The notes: generated by a model not told the origin, from the sequence alone. A stretch of 64,000 nucleotides of DNA from Eutypella sp. D-1 (GCA_023313575.1 JAJTTP010000013.1:868001-932000), one strand, 5' to 3'; numbered from the stretch's first letter, positions 12,199 through 24,849 are shown. A program made the numbers and translations.

Positions 12199-15100
12199 CT
12201 AGACGTCCGTCATCTCGGTGTCCACGGAGCAAGGGTCTACCACCTCGTCAGCAGGGCCCCAGTTGCCCTCAAAAACAGTGGCTCCGGCCCGCTGACGCGT
12301 GGCAACCCAGGCGAGGGACTCCAATTCCAGAAGTTCATGAATTGTTGGGCGACACATCGGTTCGGCTGCAAGCATTGACCGTACTACTATGTCAAGCGAG
12401 GATTGATGGCTAGGGTCCTTCATGAACTCCGGCGGATCTTGTAATTCGTTCTTGCGCCCCAGGCCAAAAATGTCGTTCGAATGGCGGTTCAAGCCTCTCA
12501 GTTTATGCGTGCGCCGGAGATGCTTAGGGGTGCTTTCGCCTCCAAATATGTTGGCGCTGCGGTCGGCATCCTCAATTGGCATACCAGTGGCATCCCGCGA
12601 AATGGCTGTGGCGTCTTGGGTGAGGGTCGGGACCTCGGTGAAATCACCCTCTCTCAATGCAGTCCAAGTCGCTCCGTTCTCTGGGAGTTTGACGTTGGCT
12701 GCGATTTCCAGCATGATAAGTCCAAGGGAGAAAATGTCGGCTGGCTTGTCAATCTCCGAACGAAGCGCCTCGGGCGCCAGGTATTCGCGATCGCCCTCCA
12801 GATCCGGGCCCTTGTCGGCTGGTAATGAGGTCGCTAGACCAAAGTCTCCAATCTTCAAAGTACCCTCGAAGGTGATCAGGATATTTGCTGGCTTCAGGTC
12901 CAGATGGACGAATCCTGCATCGTGGATATGTTGCAGACCCTGGCAGAATGTTAGACTTATTACCAGTAAAAAAGGGATTGTGGGGTGTTACCTGAGTAAC
13001 TTCAAGCATCGTCTTCCAAATTCGAAAGTCGTCGAGTCTACCCTTCGTGCCGACAAGAGAGAGAAAGACATCGAGACTTCCCTCTTCGCAGTACTCCGTT
13101 TGGATATAGAGGTTGTTCTTGTGCTCCCAGCTATCGATGAGTTGCAATACATGATCACAACCTTGAAGAGATCTCATAATAGAGACCTCGCGAAGCCGGA
13201 AGGCCCTATCCTTATCGCCCTGGAAGGGAAGCGATAGCTTCTTGACAGCGAAACACTTGCCAGAGGGCGAAGGTGGTGTGCGGTGTGTGGGTGTGCTGAA
13301 AAACGACTGTTGTGCTTTCATTGCGGGCTTCGCAAGTTCGGTGACTTTGTAAACCTGAGAGAATTCACCCTTGCCAACGTACTCAACCTTCCCGAAGCGT
13401 GATACGAGTGTTTCGTCCAGATCACGAGGCGCCATTCCATTTACGGGTGTTATGGCACGCCGGTCCTGGAAAAATGAGAAATTGTCGGGCCGCGTGGTGG
13501 GAGTAGCCGGTGGAAAGGTTGCCTTCCGTTCGCCACTGAAAGGGAACAGAGACGTCTCGGCTTGGTTGGAGATTGAAAGGCGACTCGCGTCCGGGGGCAT
13601 AACATTGTCCTGGGGCGTATGAGGAGATGCTCCATCTGCGAATTCGAGACGGTCTAGAGGGCTCGCTGGGAGCGCGGAATCGGTCTTAGCAAAACGAATA
13701 TTCGTAGTGGTCATGATGGACGGGGTCGCACAAGTCGTCTTAAGCGGCGCCGGTGTGGACATACACCCACGCTTGGCTCGATCCTGACTAGATGCTGGCA
13801 TAGAAATGGAAATAGAGGGGGGTGCCCCACCAGTAATGGCCGTCGGTACGTCAGGATCGCCATCATCGCAGATAGCATCACCTGGATCCCGGCTGCAGCC
13901 GTCACTGTAGGGCCCCTCTGGGGGACTCAACTTACAATTGGTCGCTGGTCCGCGCTGGCTATTCAGACTGTTGGTGAAAGCTGGTGAAGCGACTGGCATG
14001 TGCCGATTGGTCGTGGGGCTATCGTTGGTCAGTTGACCGAAGCCGTCCTCTATGAGCTGAGTCTTTGTCGGTGTTGGTGGAATTCCCTCGTCGATACCAA
14101 TCATACTATCAACGCTCTCCTCGCTGGTCTGCGGGCTTCTTCCATCCTCACTATGCAAACTGAGCAGGCTACCTTTCCGTGAATGTCTAGTAGCAAAGCC
14201 ATTGAAGAGCACCGGGCGGCTCTGCTCGGCAAATGTGTCCTCCGCACGGACTGAGGGGGGGTTGAAAGGAGTCGAAGGTGTGCCAAAACTATGCCTAATA
14301 TTCCGGCGTCTTCTACCGCTTCCACCACTTCCGGGAGGGGGTGGATATGTGTTAAATCCGCTGATCTTCTTGCATGGTGTATCAGGGACGAATCCAAATC
14401 CCCTTTGCGCGGGCGGGGCAGCCTCCGGATTCCTGTTCATCTTGGAAACCAAACCCGTTGATGCGAATGCTCCCTCGAACGGTCTAGCGTGCTTATAATC
14501 TGGAGTAGACACACTGGCGGTTGGGCCGGTTTCCCTGTCAGGCTGCGGCCGAAGAGCACCGAGCGGCAAGCTCTTTGACCAGTTCATAGGGGCGCGCGGT
14601 TTTTCGCTGATCTGGACAGGATGGTGCGTGGGAGAATCGTCCACCATACTTGAGTTCGAAGACGAGGTTGTCATCGCGCGTGAAAGGGGATGAGGTTGAT
14701 GCGCCGGCTGGGGAATCATGTGCGCAGATGGGTTCGGTAGAGGGCCCCCCTGGCTAAATGGGCTGTCACGCTGTGGCGGCGGCAAGAAATGGTCCAATGA
14801 TAAACGCGGTCTATTTTTGGCGTTGGGGGTTGTGGTTGCATCGTGAGAGATCTGCGACAGTTGTTGCGAGCCTTGTCGCCGACCCCACGAGGTTCGCTCT
14901 GAGGTGTGGCGCTGCTGGAGGGTCGACCTCCGAAGGGAACCAGCTCGGCGCGGCATAACCGAAGGAGTTGGCGATGATGCCAGTTCAATGCCGGGCCCGG
15001 TCCAATCGTACTCTCGCGCTGCATCATCCTGGATATCCGAGTCCGGCGAGCCTGGGCTTTGATCAAAGATGTTGAACTCGCTTCCAAAATTAGAAGGGCC

Positions 15101-15844
15101 GAAGCTGCGGCGCTTCGCCCTCGGGCTGCCGGAAAGCGTTTGATCGAGATTCATGTTCGCGTCACTTCGCTTCAAGGGACTAGCTAATGAATTCACAGTG
15201 ATGGGAGTGTTGGCATCAGCAGCTCGCGACATGGAGAGCTGGGATGACGCGCCGGAGATGTCAAGATGCATGCTGTGTCGATTTGAAGGCTTTTCGGCAG
15301 CCTTGCGTGCTGTTGGACTGCGCGACCCAAATATGTTGAAGTTCTCCTGTCCTGACGCGTTATGATCAGGCGGGGTCGACGTAGGTGTTGTAGAGTTCGC
15401 TATATTGGAGGTTGCGTGTAAAGCGCGTCTAGGTGGGGCAGGGCTTCTCGGAGACGTGCGCGGCGATCCGCGGGGTGATGTGCGCGGCGACGTGCGATGT
15501 CGTAGAGGCTTCGTTGAGGAAATCCCTGGACTCTTTTTGGCGGATCGCAGGGAAAGTTTCACGCTCGGGCGGAAAGGTGTGGCTAGAGGCGACTGGCCAT
15601 GGAAAGAAGTAGGCGCGGGTGAATTTGGCTGGTGGCCAAAGTACTGAGATTGGACGCGTCTACAAGACGGTGACGATGGTGAAGATCCAGCGCTAGAACT
15701 ACTCTGCGAAGCCGTCCTAACGAGTGAGAATTTGGAAGGTGAACGCGACAAAGAGCGTCTCAAAGAACGCAGACCAGCTTGTACATCAACGTGATGTACA
15801 TGGGTCGGCGATGGTAGGGTGAGTGTCCCACCACTATTCGACAT
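12199..15844 (-). CDS. wee1: Wee1-family protein kinase (two exons)
   Basis: Inhibitory kinase that phosphorylates the tyrosine in the ATP loop of Cdk1 and delays mitosis. Exon 1 is 15844-12992 and exon 2 12939-12199, with a 52-nt intron (GTAACA donor, CCAG acceptor), for 1197 residues. The N-terminal ~810 residues are Ser/Pro-rich and probably disordered, with many SP sites that could be Cdk targets. The catalytic domain starts near 816 with the glycine loop YVGKGEFSQVYKV; the ATP lysine is in CFAVKKL. The intron falls just before GLQHIHDAGFVHLDLKPANI, so the catalytic loop (HLDLKPAN), DFG (KIGDFGLA) and the Wee1-typical EGDREYLAPE are all in exon 2. HLDLKPAN plus GDREYLAPE distinguish Wee1 from other kinases. 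No catalytic residue appears lost. Confidence 0.92.
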
Positions 15845-16879
15845 CTTTTCCGATTACTCCAGTAGGTCAGGTTGGGTTCGATCAAGATCGAGATATGGAG
15901 TAGAATAAGGCGCAAGAAGGCGTATGGCGTATGCGACGAGATTTCAGTGTCGTGGTCAGGATCTCGCGGGAAAGGAATGGATTTAGATATCGAGTTCGCG
16001 ACAATCGCATTGACGGGAAAGAAACAATAGGATTGATCCCGTGTAAGTTATCCAGTAATCAGTCGGCTGGCTGTTGATTGTTGGTTGTTGACTGTTGGCT
16101 GTTGGCAGTTTCGGGCCGCACAATACGAGGAATGTAGAGGGGTAGAGAATTAATAAGTTGAAGACATCAGGAATGCCAACCTAGTATTATGGGCTGATAT
16201 TGTATCGAGAGTGGTACCTTGGTGGGTAGGGTAGGTATTGCGTGTCAAGTTCGCAATAGTTAAAGGATGGCAAAGAAGAAAAAAAAAGTTGCCGAAAAAT
16301 CTAGCAACAACAAAAAGAGGAAAGAGAAGACAGACAGAATGTTGCCGACGATGATGTTGTTGGATGATAGTGTGTAGGAGGATGTAGGAGAGAGTGTGGG
16401 TGTGGGTGTGGATGTAGGTGTATGTAAAGAGAGGGTGGATGTGGATATGTGGGATCTTGTGTGGGATAATTGTATAAAGTGGGTGTTGGTGTTGGTGTTA
16501 GTTATTCGTTATTCCCAGGTTTGAGTGATGATGTAGTTAGTTGCTTTCCAAGGTTGGTTTGTCTTTAACACACGTCAGACAATAACAACCAACATCCTCC
16601 TTGCCTTCCCTCCTTCTCTCTTTCCTCTCTCTTCCTTCCCTTCTTTCTTTCTTTTTAATTTAACCCTATTTCGTTTCCCTTTGTCCCACTTTCTTTCCGT
16701 TTCTATTAAACCTTCCTTCGATGTTTCTGCCAAGGAGCTCTTTCCTAATGTCTCTCCTTATAGAACGTGGTTTCCCAGTTTCCAGAAACCAGTCAGTCAC
16801 AAGTCGTCAGATGGACGCAAATTAGTCACCACCGCCGCTTAAACTAATATGGACCTGTTTGTGCATTTAAGTCCGAGGC

Positions 16880-16950
16880 AGGCGCAGGTGCAGGTGCAAG
16901 TGCAGGCGCGAAGTGATGCGATGCGATGCGATGCGATGCTATGCGATGCG
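16880..16950. repeat. GGTGCA-like and ATGCG pentamer microsatellites
   Basis: A degenerate GCAGGT/GCAAGT hexamer run (about 16880-16909) is followed directly by seven ATGCG units with one substitution (16915-16950). They lie about 1 kb upstream of the WEE1 start. No coding frame through them is credible. Confidence 0.75.
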
Positions 16951-18661
16951 GGCAGTAACGAAGGGACGGTTTGGAAGTTGTAAGGTAAGAACAACCACAA
17001 CCAAAAATTACGAGACAACGAACGACAACCACCACCAAGTTCTGCAATCCACCACACGCGCGCGCGCGACAACGTCCGAAACAACCCCCGTGGGTGCACT
17101 TGAATGGTTGAATATATGGATCGACGTATTTGTTTGTGGCGATTTCGAGGGGCAGGGCGGATTCGCGGATTCTATCTGTAGTGTGTTTTTTTTTTTAAGT
17201 TGACCAGTTCCAAAGGTTGCGGGTTTCTTGGATTTCGCGACGAATGAAGTTACAGCGACGGGTAGCAGAGTCGCAGAGGAGAATATGTGACAGTCTGAAT
17301 TTGGTAGAATGCAGTCGAATAAAGTTCGTGGGTTGTGTCAAGTGTATCAAGTATGTCGTAGTTAGTAGGCAGGCGATAGGGTAATAGGCAGTAAGGGAAG
17401 GTGGGCGTGCATTAGTTTAGTTTGGGGGGGTCCTATGTTAGGTAGACAGGTATGTATCTATGTATCTTTATTATGATTGGGGCAAAAAGTCGCGTTTGTT
17501 TATAATCGAGACGCGTTACATTGATCCCAATCCGTCTAAGTACATGCATCATAAGTACCTTCAGGCGGGGGACGACCTCGAGAGGGTTCCATCTATCGCT
17601 CCCATCTCTTCATCTATTAAGTACATCCTACCCTAGGTACCCAAAATAATTCCCTCTCAACCTTGGAACCTTGAAGGCTGGAACCCTTACCAAACCCGCT
17701 TGCCCCATCCTTGCTAGCCATGGACGTGCCATATGGAGGCCTGGTTCGGGAACCGGTGCCAAAATCTCCCCATCTTTTGCAGGTATTGTTCCGTCTATTG
17801 GGCATTAATTGATCAGTGCTTCTCTGTCGCGTCGGGCGGCGGGATGGCTGGGAATCATGAGAACGCGTCGATGAGCTATCTAATATACATGATGTGTAGA
17901 TACATCTGAATAATAGCAGGTACCTACCCCACGTCTACACAATGTTGACCCTCGGGGGTACATATCTGTAAAGACGGGTGGCGAACGGTTGGATTGGGCT
18001 TTAGACACCTTCCGTAACAAACAATCTCCTTCAAATGCATAAAATTAATCAAGTGAATTACTATGTACATTATGCGAATGTCTACGAATTTATAGGGTTA
18101 GCACATGTGAAGCAGGTAGGGGGGTGGGAGGAGGGGGGGTTAAGGTCTTGATCAGATGCGCGCTGCATGCTATCTATCGAGGCCTATTCGTAGAGGTTAG
18201 GTTGTAGGAGTACGGGGTACAAGTTTTATCACTTAGTTCAAAGTACATACATATGTACCTAATCGACGCGTCTGCGGGTCTATTTACTTTCCCGATTTCT
18301 GACCAATGAGAATTCATGATTTTCTGAGGCTAACAAAGCGTGGCCAAGATGTTATCTGATTCAGTGATCCATGATCCGCAACTGGTTACAACCCACTTTC
18401 AAGCCCATCAGTAAGCCCAATTACGGTTTAGCCGGATACAGCAGTTCCCACGGGATGGTCGACACTGGCGTCATTGGGTTACGAGCAAGTTGAACGTTAT
18501 GGCTGCGAGTTGTACTATGCGGCTTGAGTTTTAAAAGTAAGGTCCCAAAATAAAATCTCCTAAAGAGGGGAGGAGGGCTGGAAAGGGCGCCCGGGGCTTC
18601 TTTTGGGGCTTTTTGGGGGGGAAGGAGGGGCGCGGGACGGTAGAAACGGCAAGCCATAAAG

Positions 18662-18852
18662 GGACTGGACTGGACTGGACCGGACTGATTAAACTGATAG
18701 CCAAAAAGGCCAGAGGATCATCAAGGGTCCTCTAGCCTCTTTGCCTCTTTTTTGGACCTCCATCTTCAAGACCCTCCACCTGTCAGCCTGTCTGCCAGTG
18801 CTGTCTGTCCGTCCTGGACCTGCCATCTGTCTCTTTGTCTGTCTGTCTGTCT
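18662..18852. repeat. GGACT and TGTC short tandem repeats
   Basis: GGACT is repeated about five times at 18662-18687, and a TGTC tetramer about four times at 18836-18852. Both are simple sequence in gene-free DNA. Confidence 0.7.
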
Positions 18853-21505
18853 CAACTCCTACTGGCGTTTTGGCCAGCGTGAGGTCCGGTCCGCTTGATC
18901 GTGAAACACATAACGAAACCTTATGCCGTGCCACCCCCCCCCCCCTTCTCTCTTAATATTCCCGGTATTATGTATTATGCGGGTATTATCTACTAACGTT
19001 CATTTATGGATTCTTTCATCTACTCAACACCATCGACCCTTTTAACGGCCGTCCTTCTCCATACCTACTACATACATAGTAATCAATATCAGACAGACTC
19101 TTCGTCCGAAAAGGAAAAACAAACAAATAACATAGATTCGTCACCAGAAAAACGCCACTTGCCACACTTCTTACGACGCGATTTAATAATACGATCTTTT
19201 ATTAGAGGTCTAAGATTAATGCGCTCGGAGAAAGCCCTCGGGTCGGTTGTCCCACTTTGGTAGGTAGGCGTTAGCAGGTACACAGCCTACACAGCCCCAA
19301 TTGCCCTATGTAGCCCTGAAGAATACTCCGATGAGTACGAAGTACGTGGACGTAAAGTACCACACCCTATTGACAGATTGTAGATACTTCTAACCTACCC
19401 TGTCAGTTTGCCTACCCTGTACCGGGCATGGGCATGGGCATGATCTGGAAAAGGGGCTCGGGCCAAGCGGATCCACGCGAGGCTCCAGTACCATGGCTAC
19501 TTGGAACCCGGGGGCTATCAAGGGGGGATCCTCGCACGAGTTGCGGCTAACACCCGACCACTAGCCCACCTATCCTTTCCTCTGGAGTCTGTAGCGCCCT
19601 GGCGCGCCCACTAGACTAGACGTAGATCTCAGCACTGTATCCGTTCGTACCTCCTCAGGTGCTACTACGCGCGCGCGCGCGTACTCGTACACTACTACAC
19701 TTACACAGGATCCTGCCGCCCGTCTCGAGAACACGGCACGTTCCTCGAAGCAAGCACACCGACTGGCAATGGCCAGGAGTTCGCGTCGAATTGCTAACCA
19801 CGATAGTGATGGCATCAGCGATCAACCCGAACCAGAGTATCCCCCTGAAGAATATGGGGTGGTTGGGGGACTGATTCGAGTGATGCCCACCTATGCCCGT
19901 TCATTCTGATAGACCAGTTATCGTCAGCTGCAATGAGGAGGTAGAAGACAAAGGGCATTGCTCTCTCTTCCTCCGTTTTACTAGCTACCTACATCAGCGA
20001 TACACCCCCTCACTTTCTGCACTTTCTCTCGTCTTCACTTTGCTTCTTCACCGCCCGCACTCGGCATCCTAAACTCACCCTAAATACCTAGGTATGTATC
20101 AGGCCGCAGTGGTGTGTCTCCACACCGGGCAGAAAAGTCTGAGTCGTTGGCGCCCAGAAAGAGGGGAGAAATGAAAAAAAGACTTCGCTCGCCACACAGA
20201 AGTCATGGACAGAAAAAAAAAAGCAGAAGAAACACCGCGCTCTTCCCCCCATTTCCCGGCGTCTAACTAGTAAGTATGCGCGCGACTGGATTCCCCTCGA
20301 GCCTCCCAGCGCCTGCCTCGTGTCACCAACAAACCCCATAGACCCCGTACCGTACATAGCCACATCGAGATACCGGCACTGCCGCGGCCGAGCAGCGGAC
20401 ACTCTTGGAAGAAGAGTCAGCTTCTTCCTATCCTGTCGCGGAACGTGTCCTCACGATGTCTGGCTGGCTGCGGCTGCGATGGGGCAGCGGGCGGGGCGGG
20501 CGTGTGATGCGCATCGGACTCCCCGTCACGGGCTCGGCGCGGGTCGATTTCGTACAGCTCATCAATCACCTGCCCTAAGTCCTTTGATAAAAAACGGGCT
20601 CGACTAATGCCCGTCGACGATGGTAGTCATGGAAACCGGTCCACAAAGTCAGCATCGTGGATCAGAAAGATTTTTTTTTTTTCTTTCTTCCTTCCTACTA
20701 CTTCTGCAGCCCGACATATGCATGCAGTCAATTCTGTCGCAAGTGAGGAGTTTGTCGGTGCGGGGAGGAGGAGCCTAGACGTCCGACATCGTCGGCCATG
20801 ACGTACAGTACAGTCTTATCGAAACCCCACAAACTGTGATGTGAATATGGGGGTATCTGGGGGTATCTCTATCATATCGTGGGGGTCAGGTATCAGACAG
20901 GGTTTGGCCCGACATTGGCGCCATTCACGCTGCCCTTAAGCGAGGATATAATAAAAATAAGCCTTATGAACCCCGTTGATTTTACTGCCCTAAGCTGTAC
21001 TCTTCGCTTTCAGCTATTAAGCGTTACTCCCCGCTGGGTCATTAAGTTTATGATCGAATTTGTGTGTCAAAGAACTGCAAACGAATAAACCCTAAAACCT
21101 TACACGTGAATGTCCAGGGATCTGCGGTCCCACAAAGTCTCAGCCTCGGCGTCTAATGGGTAGGCTGAAATGTGTTTCGGAATGCCCTCATTTTCTGTAC
21201 TGAAGTTCAAGTTGCAGAACCTATGTCCAACTTACGCCTTTGTCCGCTATACTAATAAGTACCTAAGTATGTTAGCAAATTTAATTTGATCTACCTAAGT
21301 ACCTAATGCCTTACCTGTAGGTATCCAAGACGTGCCACTGCCCCCCGCTCCTAAGCTCCCCCGGTTCGGGTAATAAGCATGTACTTGCCCGCCAGCTACA
21401 ACAATAGGGCAGCAACAGAAAACGCGGGGCAGGTACGTGCGGGCGCGAGAGGGGCTATAAACTACAATAGCAGCCCGCCTTCTCAATCCAAGTTGCACTG
21501 CGTTG

Positions 21506-21690
21506 CTCGACCTGCCCGAGTGGCGTAGTGGTGTATGGACTAGACAAACTGCCTTTGGGGACGAGGGTGAAAGGGGTTTTCGTAGGCGTTCTGGGTTCGA
21601 ATCCCTATCCCAAGGCGGGGCGATCACGGCAGGGTTCGCTCTCGGGTCAAAGGGTATAGGTTCTTTCCTGGCGCTGAGCTTTTTGCCTTT
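21506..21690 (+). other. tRNA-like box A/box B pair (possible SINE or tRNA pseudogene)
   Basis: TGGCGTAGTGGT at 21521-21532 matches the Pol III box A consensus, and GGTTCGAATCC at 21594-21604 matches box B, 61 bases apart. T-rich tracts follow from about 21681 and could end Pol III transcription. I could not fold a functional tRNA: the presumed acceptor strand GCCCGAG has no partner after the T arm, the D stem does not close, and the T stem has two mismatches. A tRNA-derived SINE or a decayed tRNA is the better reading; an intron-bearing tRNA I mis-aligned remains possible. Confidence 0.35.
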
Positions 21691-22196
21691 TTCTTTCCCG
21701 TATTTATCGTTATTAACTTTTTATTTCCTTTTTCTTCTCATTTGGATTCCCCTCCTCATCTAACCCCCAAGGGGGAGGGGGGCCGAGAAGAAGCAAGCAA
21801 GTATATTCATATCATCGTCCCGGCCTAGAATAGATGCAAATGGGCTAGCATAGAGCATGAGAGCTTCGCCATCGCCCGTTGCGTAAATGTATGGCTTAGC
21901 CGCCTTGCCTCAGGTCACATAACGGACGATAGATTGCAACGCACGTAGCCAATTAGCATTAGGTGATAATATGCAGAAAGCATCAAGCTTCCGCCTACTA
22001 GTAGACATTGGTTCCCTTCAACGGTGTAAACTTCATCATACTCATCTGTCTATGAGCAAGGATCTGCCTCAGTATGGTCATGGAAACTGCTCGATATCTG
22101 CCCGGACAAGCGAACCCCATAATACCCTATGTACTCCTTTTTCCAAGAAAGCCATTCTGTCCTCTCTTGATCACTTCAGCCCATAACCCACCTTAA

Positions 22197-23199
22197 TCAT
22201 GGCGGTGGCCTTCTCCGCGACGCCGTAGACGGTGGACAGCAGGTCTCCGGGGGTAGCAGGAGAACGACGCTGGAGTCGACGATGCCCCGCTTCCCGCGCG
22301 GCAGCATCGTGCACGTCCCCACCGGGTGCCACATCGACATGGCGCGGAGCCGTACGTACCGCCTCGTGGCATCCAGATCGGAGAGGTCCGAGAGGGGCCG
22401 CGACGCCGTCGTCGGCTGCCTTAGCAGCTCCGCCAGAGGCCCCCGCGATGCCAGGCCCTGCAGGTATAGCATGTGCTCCGCTAATACTTCGATATATACC
22501 TGGTGCGTCAGGTACTGGGGGTCGATGACGGGCGCGTCTAAGTTGTCGGCCGTCTAAATGTGCACGCTGCCGCGGGAGAGTGGGTAGGCGATTATACCGG
22601 CCATTATGAAGTGGTTTCCCGGGAGCAACTTGATCGTCCTCTCGCCCGTGACCGGGTCCGTCTCCACGGGGCTCTGTCCTAAGGAGGTGAGGTAGGCGCC
22701 GGACGGCTTGTCTCGTCCTAACAGAACCCTCTCAGTGATGTCGTATTGATCGTGGGCGCGTGCGAGGGTCTTACCCGAGAGATCGCCGCCTGGCACAGGA
22801 GTGAAACCCAGTCATCGATTGTGCGTTGGGTAGGCGGTGCGTAGACTTGAGTGTTCAGGACGCTGCTGCCGCCTAAGACTTTGCCCTGGTTCAACCTGAT
22901 TTTCCTCCTCATTAGATTAGACTATCTTGCAATTAGAACACCGAGACCAAATCTCAGAACACTTAACCGTAGCAATACGCGCTACGTACCTGAGCTTCGC
23001 TCTCGAATTTCCAGACGACCTCCGTCCCCAGCAAGGCCTGATCGAACGCGGGGGTTTTGGTCTGCAGGTCATCTCCACGATCCGCCCCGGCTTCCAGCAC
23101 GAGGATGCGGTGGTTGGGGTCTTCTGACAATCGGGCGGCGATCACGAGCCCGGCTCTGCCGCCGGCGGCAATGACGAAATCAACGGAATCCAACGACAT
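22197..23199 (-). pseudogene. GMC (glucose-methanol-choline) oxidoreductase pseudogene
   Basis: Remains of an FAD-dependent GMC family alcohol/aryl-alcohol-type oxidoreductase. Recognisable pieces in order: the N-terminal dinucleotide-binding motif (23199-22963), degraded to VIAAGGRAGLVIAARLSED; GKVLGGSSVLNTQVYAP with RTIDDW near 22885-22800; a C-terminal block with YPLSRGSVHI ending in a TAG at 22554; then readable sequence beyond the stop (NLDAPVIDPQYLTH) down to SMWHPVGTC, which carries the family's conserved active-site His region. At least four lesions are visible: the GxGxxG motif is altered; about 300 residues are missing between RTIDDW and the C-terminal block; there is the in-frame TAG; and after GIVDSSV a deletion and frameshift remove the usual RVVDAS segment. 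Intact members are about 550-650 residues. A functional product is very unlikely. Confidence 0.8.
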
Positions 23200-23946
23200 A
23201 ACTTCGGGGTGAGATCCAATGCACCTTTAGATGAGATGTGGAAGCGGGGAGAACATTAGTCCTGTACACTTATAGTACTACCAAGCTGTACCACCTTGAT
23301 CGCCCCCATTTCCTTATATGCGCTGCTCGTATTACAAGAGAGGCTACAGACTACAGCTCCTGTGTAAGTTCAATCAGTCCAATCACGTGTGAGTGCAAAT
23401 CACTGCATAAAAACGGCCGTAAATAATAGCGGCCCTACCTTACACAATAAACCGCTGGGCCTAGGATAGCTAGGATGCTATGTGGATATGCATGGCCGCT
23501 TTGTAAGCTTAGGATAGGCATAGTATAAAATAATATGACAAAGGACATGTTAATGTTTCTATTGGCCTAGTATCCATGTGTAGGCCGAGTGTTAAGTAAT
23601 CGCAGCTCTTGGCTTTCATCACGAACCTTCCATCAATGCGATTTTAGAATTCTTAAAATTAGCCATGGGGTTTCACCTTTGACACGGTGTTATGTTTCAG
23701 TTGGGGATTCTCAAGTGCCTCTTTTACGTCTTTCTAGTTTCTAAGTCTCCTTGGTTAACCACATATCAGAATTTGAATATTGTTGCTTCTTCGAATTATC
23801 CCTTGACGGACTGGAATCCGGAGGGTATTATGAACATAGCATAGTTACTGCGATCCATTCTCTGTTAGTCAAGCATTGTACGGAGAGCATTAAATAATGA
23901 AGAAGTATATATATGCAGATACGGAAAATAGAGGCAAATGAGCTGT
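23200..23946. other. Intergenic, nothing recognised
   Basis: AT-rich sequence between the GMC pseudogene and the orphan ORF. No frame of note, RNA gene or repeat was seen. Confidence 0.4.
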
Positions 23947-24417
23947 TCACCAGTCCAGCCAAATTCTCCTTCTGCGGTAAGTCTCGGGGCTATCCCATCT
24001 CTCCGTGAGTGTCTGGGCGCCCCTATACTCAATGACCCTTAGGTTATCTTCCCCATCGCTACAGTCATTATCGCCGTCGTCATCGGCGGCTTTCCGCTTC
24101 TGTCTCCTCACCTTCAGGCGGAGATCTCCCGGGAGCACCGGGCACGAGCGAAGCTTTAATGCCAATACGAGGTCGTACTTGCGGGCACGCCTGATGCGGC
24201 CAATTTTAACCATGTAGTTTGCGTGCCTGCACAGCGCGCTCATCCGCACGTCTAGACACTTGCAGCCCATCGCGTGGGTGACGGTCAATTCCGGAGGGCT
24301 GCCGGCAGTCTTCCTAGATGTAGTGCCGACGCACCCCGTACGCTGATATTTCACCATGTATCCACCAGTTGACAGGGGCCTGCGCGCTTCTAAAAGTGTC
24401 CTGTTGATTTTTTCCAT
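23947..24417 (-). CDS. Hypothetical orphan protein, 156 residues
   Basis: I do not recognise this frame. It runs from an ATG (MEKINRTLLEARR) to a TAG and is basic, with five cysteines in the first half, a KVRRQKRKAADDDGD segment that looks like a nuclear-localisation-type basic patch followed by an acidic run, and an Arg-rich C-terminus (YRRRRIWLDW). It has no signal peptide or membrane segment. It sits between a dead GMC gene and an MFS carrier on the same strand. It could be a lineage-specific gene, one exon of a larger gene, or a chance frame in decayed DNA. Nothing in the sequence decides between these. Confidence 0.35.
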   Translation of the reverse strand: MEKINRTLLEARRPLSTGGYMVKYQRTGCVGTTSRKTAGSPPELTVTHAMGCKCLDVRMSALCRHANYMVKIGRIRRARKYDLVLALKLRSCPVLPGDLRLKVRRQKRKAADDDGDNDCSDGEDNLRVIEYRGAQTLTERWDSPETYRRRRIWLDW

Positions 24418-24849
24418 CGTAAGTTATTCGTACTCGTAAGTCTGAGGAGAAAAAAAAAACTAGTCATGTCAATGCAGGCATCGGCTATGCCGCCTAATGC
24501 TTTTTATATCTTGATGTTGAGCTGCCCATTGTTTATCGAGTTGTCGAGAGAGCAAAGGACTCGTTCACTGCTTTGTCGTATTTGCGCGAACAAAGACCCA
24601 TAGCCCTTGGAGGAAATGCAAGCCACATTATCACGGACTGCAGCATTTGTCATAAAGAAATTCGGGATAGATTTTCCCCGGTCAAGATTTCATTTCGCAT
24701 TGGCTTCTCTCCGACTTAAGTCGACCACTAACACCTGCCGCAACGCCAAGCCCTTTTGCCCCTATTGAAAAAGGGGTTACTAAATCGAGTATCGTATCTC
24801 CACCAAGCGGCATCCACAACGTAGAGGAAAGCCGTTGCAGCACAGCGCT

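Larger units (their letters stand above)
15845..22196. other. 6.3 kb region with no supportable gene upstream of WEE1
   Basis: All open frames here are short and low-complexity. The stretch has a plus-strand C/T tract at 16595-16690, microsatellites (listed separately), a (CG)n tract at 19668-19681 and several TACCTA/AGGTA motifs. The WEE1 5' leader probably occupies the first kilobase or more. Apart from a tRNA-like box pair at 21.5 kb nothing is recognisable. Non-coding transcripts cannot be excluded. Confidence 0.45.

Noticed and set aside
16839..17203. Overlapping ORFs on both strands around the ATGCG repeat
   Set aside because: Open only because the repeat lacks stop codons; no protein-like text.
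20320..20607. 95-codon ORF in the WEE1 upstream gap
   Set aside because: No motif; Arg/His-rich composition typical of chance frames in GC-rich DNA.
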